Source of the DNA: Plotosus lineatus | Lineage: Eukaryota > Chordata > Actinopteri > Siluriformes > Plotosidae | Assembly: GCA_024760905.1 (NCBI GenBank) | Contig: CM045735.1 | Coordinates: forward strand, 24,273,249 to 24,337,248 | DNA: 64,000 bases | Direction of reading: 5' to 3' | Shown: positions 43,440 through 53,890 of the stretch, in pieces | Layout of the letters: the number at the start of each line of letters is the position of its first letter | Position numbering within the stretch: the first letter of the stretch is position 1 | The notes under the pieces: model-generated | The model's database searches: none | What the model was told of the DNA's origin: nothing | Seen by the model: only the letters and a program-made list of their open reading frames with translations | Made by a program: the position numbers and the translations under genes

Positions 43440-45900
43440 CTTCTTCTTCTTCTTCTTCTTCTTTTACTTTCGGCTGCTCCCTTCAGGGGTCGCCACAGCA
43501 AATCATCCGCCTCCACCTCACCCTGTCCTCCGCATCTTCTTTTATGACTCCAACGACCTTCATGTCTTCCTTCACCACATCCATAAATCTCTTCTTGGTC
43601 TTCCTCGAGGCCTTCTGCCTGGTAGTTCCAACCTCAGCATCCTACTGCCAATATACTCACTATCCCTCCTCTGTACATGTCCAAACCATCTCAATCTAGC
43701 CTCTCTGACTTTGTCTCCAAAACATCTTACGTGGGCTGTCCCTCTGATATACTCATTTCTGATCCTATCCATCCTCGTTACTCCCAGGAGAACCTCAACA
43801 TTTTCATCTCCGCTACCTCCAGCTCTGCCTCCTGCCTTTTCCTCAGCGCCACTGTTTCTAAGCCATACAACATCGCTGGCCTCACCACCATCTTGTACAC
43901 TTTTCCCTTCATTCTTGCTGACATTCTCCTATCGCACATCACACGGATACTTTTCTCCAACCATTCCAGCCTGCCTGCACGCTTCTTCCCCTCTTTTCCA
44001 CACTCCATTGCTCTGGATTGTTGAGCCTAAGTACTTAAAATCCTCCACCTTCGTTATCTCTGCTCCCTGTAACATCACCGTTCCTCCTGGGTCCTTCTCA
44101 TTCACACACATGTATTCTGATTTTCTGAGGCTAACCTTCATTCCTCTCCTTTCCAGGGCATACCTCCACCTCTCTAGATTTTCCTGCACTTGTTCTCTGC
44201 TCTCACTACAGATCACGATGTCATCTGCAAACATCATAGTCCATGGAGATTCTTGTCTCACCTCGTCTGTCAGCCTGTCCATCACCATAGCAAACAAGAA
44301 GGGGCTCAGAGCTGACCCTTGATGCAGTCCCACCTCCACCTTGAATTAAATCGGTCACACCCGACAGCACACCTCACCACTGTCTTACATCTCTCATACA
44401 TGTCCTGCACCACTCTAACATACTTCTCTGCCACTCCAGACTTCCTCATGCAATACCACAGTTCTTCTCTTGGCACCCTGTCATATGCTTTTCCAGATCC
44501 ACAAAGGCACAATGTAGCTCCCTCTGACCTTCTCTGTACTTCTCTATTAACATCCTCAAGGCAAACATTGCATCTGTGGTGCTCTTTCTTGGCATGAAAC
44601 CAAACTGTTGTTCACAAATGTACTGACCTCTGCCCTTAGTCTAGCTTCCACTATTCTTTCCCATAACTTCATCGTTATGGCTCATCAACTTTATCCCTCT
44701 GTAGTTGCTGCAACTCTGCACGTCTCCCTTGTTGTTCTTAAAAATGGGCACCAGCACACTTCTCCCTCCACTCCTCCGGCATCTGCTCACTCTCTAGTAC
44801 CTTGTTGAATGTTCTTGTCAGAAAATCTACTGCTACCTCTCTAGACACTTCCATACCTCCACAGGTATATCATCAGGACCAACTGCCTTTCCATTCTTCA
44901 TCCTCTTCAATGCCCTTCTCACTTCACCCTTACTGATCTTTGCTACATCCTGCTCCTCAATGGTTACCTCTTCTACTCTTTTTCTCTCTCATTTTGCTCA
45001 TTCATCAGCTCTTCAAAGTACTCTTTCCATCTTCCCAGCACACTTCTGTCATTAGTCAATACAGTTCCCTCTCTGTCCTTTATCAATCTAACTTGCTGCA
45101 CGTCCTTCCATCTCTATTTCTCTGCTGTGCCAACCTGTATAGATCATTTTCTCCTCTTTACTATCCAACCTATCATACAAGTCATCATCGCCCTCTGTTT
45201 GGCCTTAGCCACTGCTACTTCGCCTTACACTGTGTCTCCCTGTACTCTTGTTTACTCTCTTCGGTCCTCTCAATGTCCCACTTCTTCTTGGCTAACCTCT
45301 TCCTTTGTACACACTCCTGCACTTCCTCATTCCACCACCAAGTCTCCTTATCTACTTTCCTTCCAGAGGACACACCAAGTAATCTCCTACCTGTGTCCCT
45401 GATCACATTTGCTGTGGTTGTCCAGTCATTTGGAAGCACTTCCTGGCCACCCAAAGCCTGTTTCAACTCCTCCTTGAGGACAACACGACACTCTTCCTTT
45501 TCAGCTTCCACCACTTTGTCTTCTGCTCTGCCTTTGCCTTTTCACCTTTCTCACCATCAAGTCATCCTGCACACCACCATCCTATGCTGTTTGGCAACAC
45601 TCTCACCCACTACTACTTTGCAGTCACTGACTTCCTTCAAATTACATCGCCTACACAAGATGTAGTCTACCTGTGTGCTCCTACCTCCGCTTTTATAAGT
45701 CACCCTATGCTCCTGTTTCTTCTCAAAGAAAGTATTCACCACAGCCATTTCCATCCTTTTTGCAAAATCTATCAACATCTGTCCTTCTGCGTTCCTGTCC
45801 TGGATACCAAACCTGCCCATCACTTCCTCGTCCCCTCTGTTGCCTGCACCAACATGTCCATTGAAGTCTGCACCAATGACCACTCTTTCACCTCTGGTGG
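43440..45900 (-). mobile_element. RTE LINE, 2.46 kb, 5'-truncated, 15-bp TSD
   Basis: Reverse-oriented: (TTC)n at 43440-43461, 3' end, C-terminal domain (43572-43772), RT with FADDIVICSESREQ (43929-44339), linker (45215-45514) and the last part of the endonuclease (45557-45883, GADFNGHVGAGNRG and TQVDYILCRRC). Several frameshifts (for example near 44010, 44340 and 44560) make it inactive. Flanks TAAATAGTATTATTT (43425-43439) and TAAATAGAATTATTT (45901-45915) are a TSD with one mismatch. Confidence 0.9.
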
Positions 45901-46130
45901 TAAATAGAATTATTTGTCTATAAAATTCTTTTTAGTACACCTCTGTATAACATTGTATCTTTAATAACATTAAAAACAAAAAAGAAATATAGTTCAACTT
46001 ACAATAAATAAAAACTTCATTAACACTCTTATTTAATCTGTAATTGAAAAGATTTAAAGTGCACCAATGTGCCTGAAATTAAAAAATAAATCCTTATTTA
46101 AACTCATTTAACTTATTTATGTCGTAATAT

Positions 46131-46378
46131 CTCTTTGGACATGTACAGAGGAGGGATAGTGAATATATTGGCAGTAGGATGCTGAGGTTGGAACTACCAG
46201 GCAGAAGGCCTCGAGGAAGACCAAAGAAGAGATTTATATATGTGGTGAAGGAAGACATGAAGGTCGTTGGAGTCAGAAAAGAAGATGCAGAGGACATGGT
46301 GAGATGGAGGCGGATGATTTGCTGTGGCGACCCCTGAAGGGAGCAGTGAAAGTAAAAGAAGAAGAAGAAGAAGAAGAA
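46131..46378 (+). mobile_element. RTE LINE 3' fragment
   Basis: Begins at the segment coding for FGHVQRRDSEYIG, reaches 'gcgacccctgaaggga', and ends in (GAA)n. It lies opposite to the neighbouring long RTE, so the two 3' ends (43440 and 46378) face outward. Confidence 0.85.
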
Positions 46379-46474
46379 TCTCTCGCCACCTTTCTCGTGT
46401 TGTTTCCTGCACTTCATATCGTTTGCTCGTGTGAAAAACCGCTACACCGCCACTGCCAACTACTGGAGCGGAGG

Positions 46475-46859
46475 TGCAATTACACTTAATTGAGATTTCC
46501 TTTCGGCTTTTCCCCTTTTTTTCAGGGGTTGCCACAGCGAATGATTCACACGTTTGATTTGGCATAGGGCTCTTTTTTATATACGTCAGATGCCCTTCCT
46601 GACACAACCCTTTAGCAAGACATAGAAACATGCTGATGACTTTGCAGCTACTCTTTACGAAAGTCAGCAATGGTTCTTTTACATGCCTCTCACCATAGAC
46701 AGTGAGAGACATGGCCGGCCTTTGATAACCCAGTTAGCTGCAGTGGGGGGACAGTGACAACCTTGTGGAGAGTGGGACTTGACCCGCCAACCTTAGGATC
46801 AGCGATCCAGCGTCCTATACAACCAGGCCACCACTGGCCGTGTGCAATTTCACTTAATT
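46475..46859 (-). mobile_element. SINE-A copy (RTE tail) with 17-bp TSD
   Basis: Complete reverse copy (46492-46842), from 'cctttcggcttttccccttt' to 'aaccaggccaccactgg'. Flanked by TGCAATTACACTTAATT (46475-46491) and TGCAATTTCACTTAATT (46843-46859). Confidence 0.9.
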
Positions 46860-47222
46860 AATGCCAGAAAGGCATGTCCCCCAGGGTCATACGCGCTCCC
46901 CCTGGCATCATACTGGGGGCGCGCCCCACTATTTGAGAAGCAGTGAATTAACTGCATACATATGCAACTTTTTCCAAGTACAGTATTGTTTCATTTGCAG
47001 AAATCCAACAGACTACTTAATTGTAATTTGTGAGTTGCGAACTGCATGTTAAACCCAAATGCTTATAAGTAGCAGTTGCAATAAAATCTCCTTGTAATAT
47101 CAGTTTTAACTTTAAATTGGAAAATTACCATTTCAGGAGCAGGTACCCATAATATTCACAGTAACGCTATCAGCAGAACAATAACAGTACCAACAATTAA
47201 AGGATTTTTGCATATAGCAATA

Positions 47223-48033
47223 TACAGTGATACCTCTGCTCACGAACATAATTGGTTCCCAGAAAGTGTGTGTAAGGCGAAAAGTTCGTCTTCCGAACAT
47301 TTATTTCCCATAAGAAACCATTAAAATGAGAATAATCCGTTCCCAGGTCCCCAGAAAACATAATTTTCTACTAAATAAGCCTTAAAACTACACAAAAATA
47401 TAGCTTATTTTATGTATAATAAATGTGCTATTGTATTGTAATTAAAGAAATAAACTGTACTGTATAATAAAGTCGTTTTATTTACCTTTGTGATGGTAGT
47501 TGATGGCTTGATGGAATGGAGTGGGAGGAGGAGGGAGGAGGAGGAGGGAGGGAGAGAGGGACTTACTGTTTGGAAGGAGTGTTTGGAAATGCCTACTGTT
47601 TGGAAACACCCTTAGCCACACACGCACCCTTAATAGCTTCCTTGTTCTTAAGGATGGTAGCAATGGTATACTTAGCGTACTGGTACTGGGACACTGAGTC
47701 ACACAAACGCACACCTCGTTCGTGTTTTTCAATGATCTCCGCCTGTGGTGGGGTCTTTTTCGGTCCCATAATAGCAAAAGTACACTCAATATGGTCCAAA
47801 ATGTCTAGCAAACACAAACCACTTCCGCACTCAAAGAAAGGGGTGTGACGAACTGTGACGCCGTGAGCGTGCGTCAGCTTCTCATGGCCGCCACCGTGGC
47901 GCTGTTCGACCGCGTGGTTTGATTCGTCCGCCGAAAACTAGTTCGTCAGCAGAGACAATATGCTCGCAAATTTAATGTTCTTGAGGCGAAAAGTTCGTGA
48001 GCTTAAGCGTTCGTCAGCGGAGGTTTTACTGTA
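47223..48033 (-). mobile_element. Tigger-type element with transposase remnant
   Basis: Terminal 'tacagtgatacctctgctcac' at 47223 and 'cgtcagcggaggttttactgta' (shortened) ending at 48033 form imperfect TIRs. 'aaaagttcgt' occurs at both ends. A Tigger transposase N-terminus lies on the - strand. Confidence 0.82.
47593..47769 (-). pseudogene. Tigger transposase N-terminal remnant
   Basis: Reads MGPKKTPPQAEIIEKHERGVRL then TIATILKNKEAIKGA and VAKGVSKQ, the helix-turn-helix of Tigger/CENP-B-type transposases (usually ...EIIERHE.GVRL...STI.TILK.KE.IK). About ten residues between the MGPKK start and the helix are missing. The DDE catalytic domain is absent. Confidence 0.7.
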
Positions 48034-48540
48034 TGTACTTGATTGTAAAGAGCACTTCAGCCATTTATATGGAAGAAGGGAAAATGCTGCTCTCCCTGCT
48101 GCCACACACTTTTCCTGCTGGTTTGGGAATCAAATCAGCGACCTTTTGGGCCCAATCCGCTTCTCTAACCATTCGGCTATAGCTGAATCCTTCTAGCATT
48201 ACAACCCACCTAAACCACCTCATGAGAGTTAGGAAGTGCAGCTAATTGGCTAGGTAAATGCTCGAAAGGTAACAGAAGTTTGTGGACTCCTGACCATCAC
48301 AGAAATAATTTCGTACTGAACTCTTCTGGGAAAGCTGTTCCCTGGATTTATAAGATTAGGATTAGACTTTATTGGATCTATTCAGAGAATTTTGTTTTGG
48401 GCATTCAAGAGAAAGGGTATCTCAGTAGTGCCCAACCTTTCCACATGTATGGTAGATGTAGTTCAATGTTTGACAAGTCACTTTATTTCACATTGTATTG
48501 TATAGCACTCCCATTACAAGCCATATGACATGAAATAGCA

Positions 48541-48760
48541 CAAGATTTCAATTCAGTGTAGTTTTATTTGTATATATACAAGTGAATTTGTCGCAAAGCA
48601 GCTTTTAAAAAGGGATTTAAACATTTCTTCTACAAACTCTACACATCCCATATGAGTAAGCCCTTTGCAATGGTGGCAAGAAAAAACTCTCTCAATTGAG
48701 ACTATAAGAAAACGAGGGGAGCCAGGCTCCAAACTATCTAAAAATACAAACCATATAGGA
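48541..48760. repeat. Dispersed otophysan-type repeat, truncated copy
   Basis: 'gttttatttgtatata...gtcgcaaagcagcttt' then 'cacatcccatatgag' parallels 53093-53430. It is a partial copy of the same family. Confidence 0.55.
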
Positions 48761-48765
48761 GAAAC

Positions 48766-49046
48766 TGGTGTGGCACAGTGGTTGCTGGGTTCCATTCCCA
48801 GCTTGGGTATTTCAGTGTGGAGTTTGCATGTTCTTCCCATGTACTCCCATGTACTCCTGTGGACTCTGATTTCCTCCCAAAGTCCAAAAACATGCACAGT
48901 AGACTATTTGGCTGTTCCAAACCACCCTTAGGTGTGAGTGTTGGCCCTGTGATAGCCAGAGTCAGCTGATATTGGTACCAACCTCCCTGTATCCCTAATT
49001 AGGATTAAGAGGATGAGAAAATGAATGAATAAATGAATGAGAAATT
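48766..49046 (+). mobile_element. V-SINE-like element with L2-type tail
   Basis: Contains 'gtgtggagtttgcatgttct' followed by 'ctcctgtggactctgatttcc' and 'cccaaagtccaaaaacatgc', which I recognise as the conserved core of a widespread fish SINE. It then runs through 'ccctaattaggattaagagg' to an AATGA-type end. The head 'tggtgtggcacagtggttgct' resembles a tRNA A-box region. Confidence 0.65.
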
Positions 49047-49237
49047 TCATTACGGTTCAACATGGCTTTCAGTTGGTTATACCACAAATATAAGTCCTAA
49101 ATCATTTTGCAAGAGTTTATATCACCAGCAGTACTAGTAAAAATTTTGAAACTTCTGTTTCTAGTAAGAACTTTTACTGCTGAATTCTGGACTAACTGGA
49201 ACTTGCTTATGCACCTATTAGAACCTCCAGACAGTAT

Positions 49238-49307
49238 TCTTTCTTATTTTCCTTTTGGCTGTTACCTTCAGAGGTCGCTACAGCGAATCATCTGCCTCCA
49301 TCCTCGT
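49238..49307 (-). mobile_element. RTE 3' end fragment
   Basis: 'ttttccttttggctgttacc' then 'cagaggtcgctacagcgaat', the complement of the last ~65 bp of RTE. Confidence 0.7.
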
Positions 49308-49345
49308 GGAAGTTACATTAATGATTCGCATATTCCACGACCACA

Positions 49346-49740
49346 GCTGTGCCTCCTTGCTTGTATTTCTTGACCTTAGTGCAGCCTTTCATACAACTGA
49401 TCATGCAGTTCTCCTTGATAGATTATAAAATGTTGTTGGCATTAAGGGAATGGCTCTCTCCTGGTTTAAATCTTATTTAACGTCACCATCAGTTGTACTG
49501 CAGAGAACAGGAAGGCCTTGCAGCAGGTGGTGAGGATGGCAGAGCACACCCCTCCCTCAGTAACATTTACACAGACAGACTTCAGAGGAGAGCCAGTAGA
49601 ATTATCAGGGACCCCGCACACCCTGGACAACCCCTTTTCTCCCCTCTCCCCTCCAGACAAAGCTACAGGACACTGAAAACAAAACTAACAGACTCAAGAA
49701 CAGCTTTTACCCACAAGCTGATAATCCTGTAGCCCCCATC
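49346..49740 (+). mobile_element. Fragments of other LINE reverse transcriptases
   Basis: 49346-49482 reads DLSAAFHTTDHAVLLDRL and then GIKGMALSWFKSYL, a motif-A region typical of CR1/Rex/L2-like LINEs. From about 49490 a different piece follows (IYTDRLQRRASRIIRDPAHP ... LFSPLPSRQSYR), a LINE C-terminal end. Both are isolated and broken. Confidence 0.6.
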
Positions 49741-50247
49741 ACCAACAGACACACTGACTGAATAAACATCATTCAGACCATCTTCCTGGGAAGTGCAATA
49801 CTCATGTTTAAGTGCAATATTTCTATTTATGTTTCAAGTACAATACTCATTTTTAGACCAAGTCAAACATCATTAACATTTCAGCGCAATGCACCTTATA
49901 ATTAAAATTTCTACCTCTTAGCTTGTGTATATCATGCACTTTTGACCTATCCTTCACCCTTCTGTACATGTGTGAGAAGGTGTGAATATATGTATACACT
50001 ATATGTACTCTATATATATCTGTATATATGTGAAACAAAGAGCTAATGGAACCGTGAGGATGGGCACAAACAAGTTTCTGTCCTCACGCCGACCCAAGCC
50101 TGGATAAATGCAGAAGGTTGCGACAGGAATGGCATCCGGCGTAAAACTTTTGCCAAAAATATACAGTGCGTATAATTTCATAGTTCCAACATTCAAAGTC
50201 CCTACTCTCAGTCCTAGACTCATGCCTTTCCTCTTCTCTCTCTGCTT

Positions 50248-50826
50248 ATGGACACGCCTCCCACCTTTCCTTCTTCCACCATGACAGGAAAAGGTAGAGA
50301 GCTGGCTGACATGATGCAGAGGAGGAAAGTGGACATACTGTGTGTTCAGGAGACCAGGTGGAAAGGTAGCAAGGCTAGAAGCTTAGGAGCAGGGTTTAAG
50401 CTGTTTTTTCATGGTGTGGATGGGAAGAGAAATGGAGTAGGAGTCATCTTGAAGGAGTGGTTTGTCAGGAATGTTCTAGAAGTGAAAAGAGTGTCAGACA
50501 GAGTGATGAGTCTCAAGTTAGAAATTGAAGGTGTGATGGTCAATGTTGTTAGTGCTTATGCCCCACAGGCAGGATGTGAGCTAGAACAGGAGAGATTCTG
50601 GAGTGAGTTAGATGAAGTGATGCAGAGTACCCCCAGAAGTGAAGGAGTGGTCATTGGTGCAGACTTCAATGGACATATTGGTGCAGGCAACAGGGGGGGC
50701 GAGGAAGTGATGGGCAGGTTTGGTATCCAGGACAGGAAGACAGAAGGACAGATGTTGGTAGATTTTATTAAAAAGGATGGAAATGGCTGTGGTGAATACT
50801 TTCTTCCAGAAGAGACAGGAGCATAG
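50248..50826 (+). pseudogene. RTE ORF, AP-endonuclease N-terminal part
   Basis: Encodes an apurinic-type endonuclease: RRKVDILCVQETRW (catalytic Glu at about residue 35), NVVSAYAPQ at about 99-107, VIGADFNGHIG at 135-145 (catalytic Asp/Asn). The first ATG is kept, but MTGKGRELADMM at 50281 is an equally good start. Near 50768 the frame is lost: 'tttattaaaaagg' has one more base than the related copy at 45760. The protein continues in another frame at 50777. Confidence 0.85.
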
Positions 50827-51565
50827 GGTGACTTATAAAAGTGGAGGTAGGAGCACACAGGTAGACTACATCTTGTGCAGGCGATGTAATTTAAAGGAAG
50901 TCAGTGACTGCAAAGTAGTAGCGGGTGAGAGTGTTGCCAAACAGCATAGGATGGTGGTGTGCAGGATGATGCTGATGGTGAGGAAGGTGAAGAAGGCAAA
51001 GGCAGAGCAGAAGACAAAGTGGTGGAAGTTGAAAAAGATAGAGTGTCGGGTTGTCTTCAAGGAGGAGTTGAAACAGGCTTTGGGTGGTCAGGAAGTGCTT
51101 CCAGATGACTGGACAACTACAGCTAATGTGATCAGGGAGACAGGTAGGAGAATACTTGGTGTGTCATCTGGAAGGAAAGTAGATAAGGAAACTTGGTGGT
51201 GGAATGAGGAAGTGCAGGAGTGTGTACAAAGGAAGAGTTTAGCTAAGAACAAGTGGGACATTGAGAAAACCGAAGAGAGTAAACAGGAGTACAGGGAGAC
51301 ACAGCGTAAGGCAAAGGTAGCAGTGTCAAAGGCCAAACAGAGCGTGTTTGATGACTTGTATGCTCGGTTGGAAAGTAAGGAGGGAGAAAATGATTTATAC
51401 AGGTTGGCACAGCAGAGAAATAGAGATGGGAAGGACGTGCAGCAAGTTAGATTGATAAAGGACAGAGAGGGAAATGTATTGACTGATGACAGAAGTGTGC
51501 TGGGAAGATGGAAAGAGTACTTTGAAGAGCTGATGAATGAGGAAAATGAGAGAGAAAAAGAGTAG
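50777..51565 (+). pseudogene. RTE ORF, endonuclease C-terminal part and linker
   Basis: Continues the endonuclease after the frameshift: MEMAVVNTFF, STQVDYILCRRCNLKEV and KQHRMVVCRM, the last carrying the conserved His of the active site. A Lys/Glu-rich linker follows, with WWNEEVQECVQRK and LGRWKEYFEELMNEE. It ends at TAG 51563-51565, one frame away from the RT frame that starts immediately downstream. Confidence 0.85.
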
Positions 51566-53055
51566 AAGAGGTGACTGTTGAGGACCAGGAAGTAGCAAAG
51601 ATTAGTAAGGGTGAAGTGAGGAGGGCATTGAAGAGGATGAAGAATGGAAAGGCAGTTGGTCCTGATGACATACCGGTGGAGGTATGGAAGTGTCTAGGAG
51701 AGGTAGCAGTAGATTTTCTGACAAGAACATTTAACAAGGTCTTAGAGAGTGAGAGGATGCCAGAGGAATGGAGGAGAAGTGTGCTGGTGCCCATTTTTAA
51801 GAACAAGGGAGACGTGCAGAGTTGTGGCAACTACAGAGGGATAAAGTTGATGAGCCATACGATGAAGTTATGGGAAAGAATAGTGGAAGCTAGACTAAGG
51901 GCAGAAGTCAGCATTTGTGAACAACAGTTTGGTTTCATGCCAAGAAAGAGCACCACAGATGCAGTGTTTGCTTTGAGGATGTTAATAAAGAAGCACAGAG
52001 AAGGCCAGAGGGAGCTGCATTGTGCCTTTGTGGATCTGGAGAAAGCATATGACAGGGTACCGAGAGAAGAACTGTGGTATTGCATGAGGAAGTCTGGAGT
52101 GGCAGAGAAGTATGTTAGAGTGGTGCAGGACATGTATGAGAGATGTAAGACAGTGGTGAGGTGTGCTGTCGGTGTGACACAAGAGTTCAAGATGGAGGTG
52201 GGACTGCATCAAGGGTCAGCTCTCAGCCTCTTCTTGTTTGCTATGGTGATGGACAGGCTGACAGACGAGGTTAGACAAGATTCCCCATGGACTATGATGT
52301 TTGCAGATGATCTTGTGATCTGTAGTGAGAGCAGAGAACAAGTGCAGGAAAATATAGAGAGGTGGAGGTATGCCCTGGAAAGGAGGGGAATGAAGATTAG
52401 CCTCAGTAAGACAGAATACATGTGCATGAATGACAAGGACCCAAGAGGAACGGTGAGATTACAGGGAGCAGAGATAAGAAAGGTGGAGGATTTTAAGTAC
52501 TTAGGCTCAACAATCCAGAGCAATGGAGAGTGTGGAAAAGAGGTGAAGAAGCGTGTGCAGGCAGGTTGGAATGGTTGGAGAAAAGTGTCCGGTGTGATGT
52601 GTGATAGGAGGGTATCGGCAAGAATGAAAGGAAAAGTGTACAAGACTGTGTTGAGGCCAACAATGTTGTATGGTTTAGAAACAGTGGCCCTGGGGAAAAT
52701 ACAGGAGGCAGAGCTGGAGGTAGCAGAGATGAAAATGTTGAGGTTCTCTTTGGGAGTAACGAGGATGGATAGGATCAGGAATGAACACATCAGAGGGACA
52801 GCACATGTAAGACGTTTTGGAGACAAAGTCAGAGAGGCTAGATTGAGATGGTTTGGACATTTACAGAGGAGGGATAGTGAGTATATTGGTAATAGGATGC
52901 TGAGGCTGGAACTACCAGGCAGAAGGCCTAGAGGAAGACCAAAGAGACGATTCATGGATGTGGTGAAGGAGGACATGAAGGTCGTTGGTGTAAGAGAAGA
53001 AGATGCAAAGGATAGGGTGAGATGGAGGAAAGTGATTCGCTGTGGCGACCCCTGA
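51562..53055 (+). CDS. RTE reverse transcriptase frame (open, ~497 codons)
   Basis: A single open frame encoding LINE reverse transcriptase. Numbering from 51571: KNGKAVGPDDIPVEVWK (finger) at 24-40, AFVDLEKAYDRVP (motif A) at 152-164, HQGSALS (motif B) near 214, FADDLVICS (motif C, catalytic DD) at 244-252. The thumb (FKYLGSTIQSNGECG near 310) and a Cys-free basic C-terminus ending ...RWRKVIRCGDP complete it. All catalytic residues are present. There is no ATG at the start: the frame is entered by a -1 shift relative to the preceding frame, at the GAAAAAG run 51554-51560. It would reverse-transcribe element RNA, and SINE-A RNA through the shared 3' end (inference). Confidence 0.88.
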   Translation, partial: VEEVTVEDQEVAKISKGEVRRALKRMKNGKAVGPDDIPVEVWKCLGEVAVDFLTRTFNKVLESERMPEEWRRSVLVPIFKNKGDVQSCGNYRGIKLMSHTMKLWERIVEARLRAEVSICEQQFGFMPRKSTTDAVFALRMLIKKHREGQRELHCAFVDLEKAYDRVPREELWYCMRKSGVAEKYVRVVQDMYERCKTVVRCAVGVTQEFKMEVGLHQGSALSLFLFAMVMDRLTDEVRQDSPWTMMFADDLVICSESREQVQENIERWRYALERRGMKISLSKTEYMCMNDKDPRGTVRLQGAEIRKVEDFKYLGSTIQSNGECGKEVKKRVQAGWNGWRKVSGVMCDRRVSARMKGKVYKTVLRPTMLYGLETVALGKIQEAELEVAEMKMLRFSLGVTRMDRIRNEHIRGTAHVRRFGDKVREARLRWFGHLQRRDSEYIGNRMLRLELPGRRPRGRPKRRFMDVVKEDMKVVGVREEDAKDRVRWRKVIRCGDP

Positions 53056-53092
53056 AGGGAAAAGCCGAAAGGAAAAGAAGAAGAATTCAATT

Positions 53093-53430
53093 CAATTTAG
53101 TTTGATTTATATGGTGCTTTTTAGCTTTTTACAATTGACATTGTCATAAAACAGCTTTACACAGTAAAGCTAGGAGTTTACAAATTATAAAAGAGTTTAA
53201 ACATTTTCTTCAACCCCTACACATCCCAAATGAGCATCGCACGTGATGACGTTAGCAAGGAAAAAGTACTGCAGTTGATGTGAGAAGAAACCTTGAGAGG
53301 AACCGGGCCCAGAAGGGAAACCCATCCTCATTTGGGTGAAAGATACAAACCATATTCAGGAAACTTTGTTCTAGTCTAGAATATAATCCAATTGGTTATA
53401 CAACAACTGTAAGTCCTCAATCCTAAATCC
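53093..53430. repeat. Dispersed otophysan-type repeat
   Basis: 'tcaatttagtttgatttata'...'gacattgtcataaaacagct'...'ccttgagaggaaccgggccc'...'cccatcctcatttgggtga'. I recall this as an abundant repeat of catfish- and characin-like genomes. Abuts the RTE 3' end. Confidence 0.6.
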
Positions 53431-53868
53431 TGGAGAGGGCTTTAATAAGTTGGATAACTTGTGCCAAATCCTTTTCTTGAATGAATAAATCAATCAAATC
53501 AATCAAATCATTCAATCAAAATCAGTCCTAAATAATAGTGGGGGAAAAAGTTTATGAAGCAAAATGAATCCGCTTGCTTGAGTAATTGTTGCAAACTGAG
53601 TGTATAATTTTGATTCAAGATTAATCTCCACTGAATAATTATTTTTAATCCTGAGATATCAGACTAATTAGCTGACTTGCTAAATGGATTCTGCTCACTA
53701 CACAGCACTTTGCTCAGCTCAGTGTGCAGAATTCACCCAACCCACCTCTATACTTGTTAACATATACAAAGAATAAAATTTAGAATTTTTATTTTAGTTT
53801 GCTTTTTGTTGTGTTTCTGCATAGTTCATTCCAAAACTTAAAGGGGCTAAAAACTGCATCACACTAAA
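53431..53868. other. No recognisable feature
   Basis: AT-rich; small tandem 'atcaatcaa' tract at 53483-53520. Confidence 0.5.
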
Positions 53869-53890
53869 ATGTACAATTGTGTTCAAAATA

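Larger units (their letters stand above)
43349..46945. mobile_element. hAT-C element with 8-bp TSD, filled with retroelements
   Basis: TIRs are CAGTGCTTCTCAA (43349-43361) and TTGAGAAGCAGTG (46933-46945), one mismatch. Flanks are AATTAACT on both sides (43341-43348 and 46946-46953), an exact hAT-type duplication. 'ggcacccccacccc' and 'gggggcgcgcccca' are subterminal. Only a few hundred bp are hAT sequence; the rest is inserted RTE and SINE-A. No transposase. Confidence 0.88.
50036..53085 (+). mobile_element. Near full-length RTE LINE
   Basis: The most complete RTE of the window: ~210-bp leader (50036-50247), endonuclease frame in two parts, reverse transcriptase frame, and the short 3' UTR 'gcgacccctgaagggaaaag'...'gccgaaaggaaaagaagaag'. 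Leader segment 50115-50155 ('gcgacaggaatggcatccgg', 'cgtaaaacttttgcc') and the 3' end both recur inside SINE-A. It is inactive because of one frameshift in the endonuclease and a frame change before RT, but otherwise little damaged. Confidence 0.9.

Noticed and set aside
44940..45665. 241-residue + strand frame
   Set aside because: Antisense of the RTE linker region; Ser/Leu/His-rich shadow without a domain.
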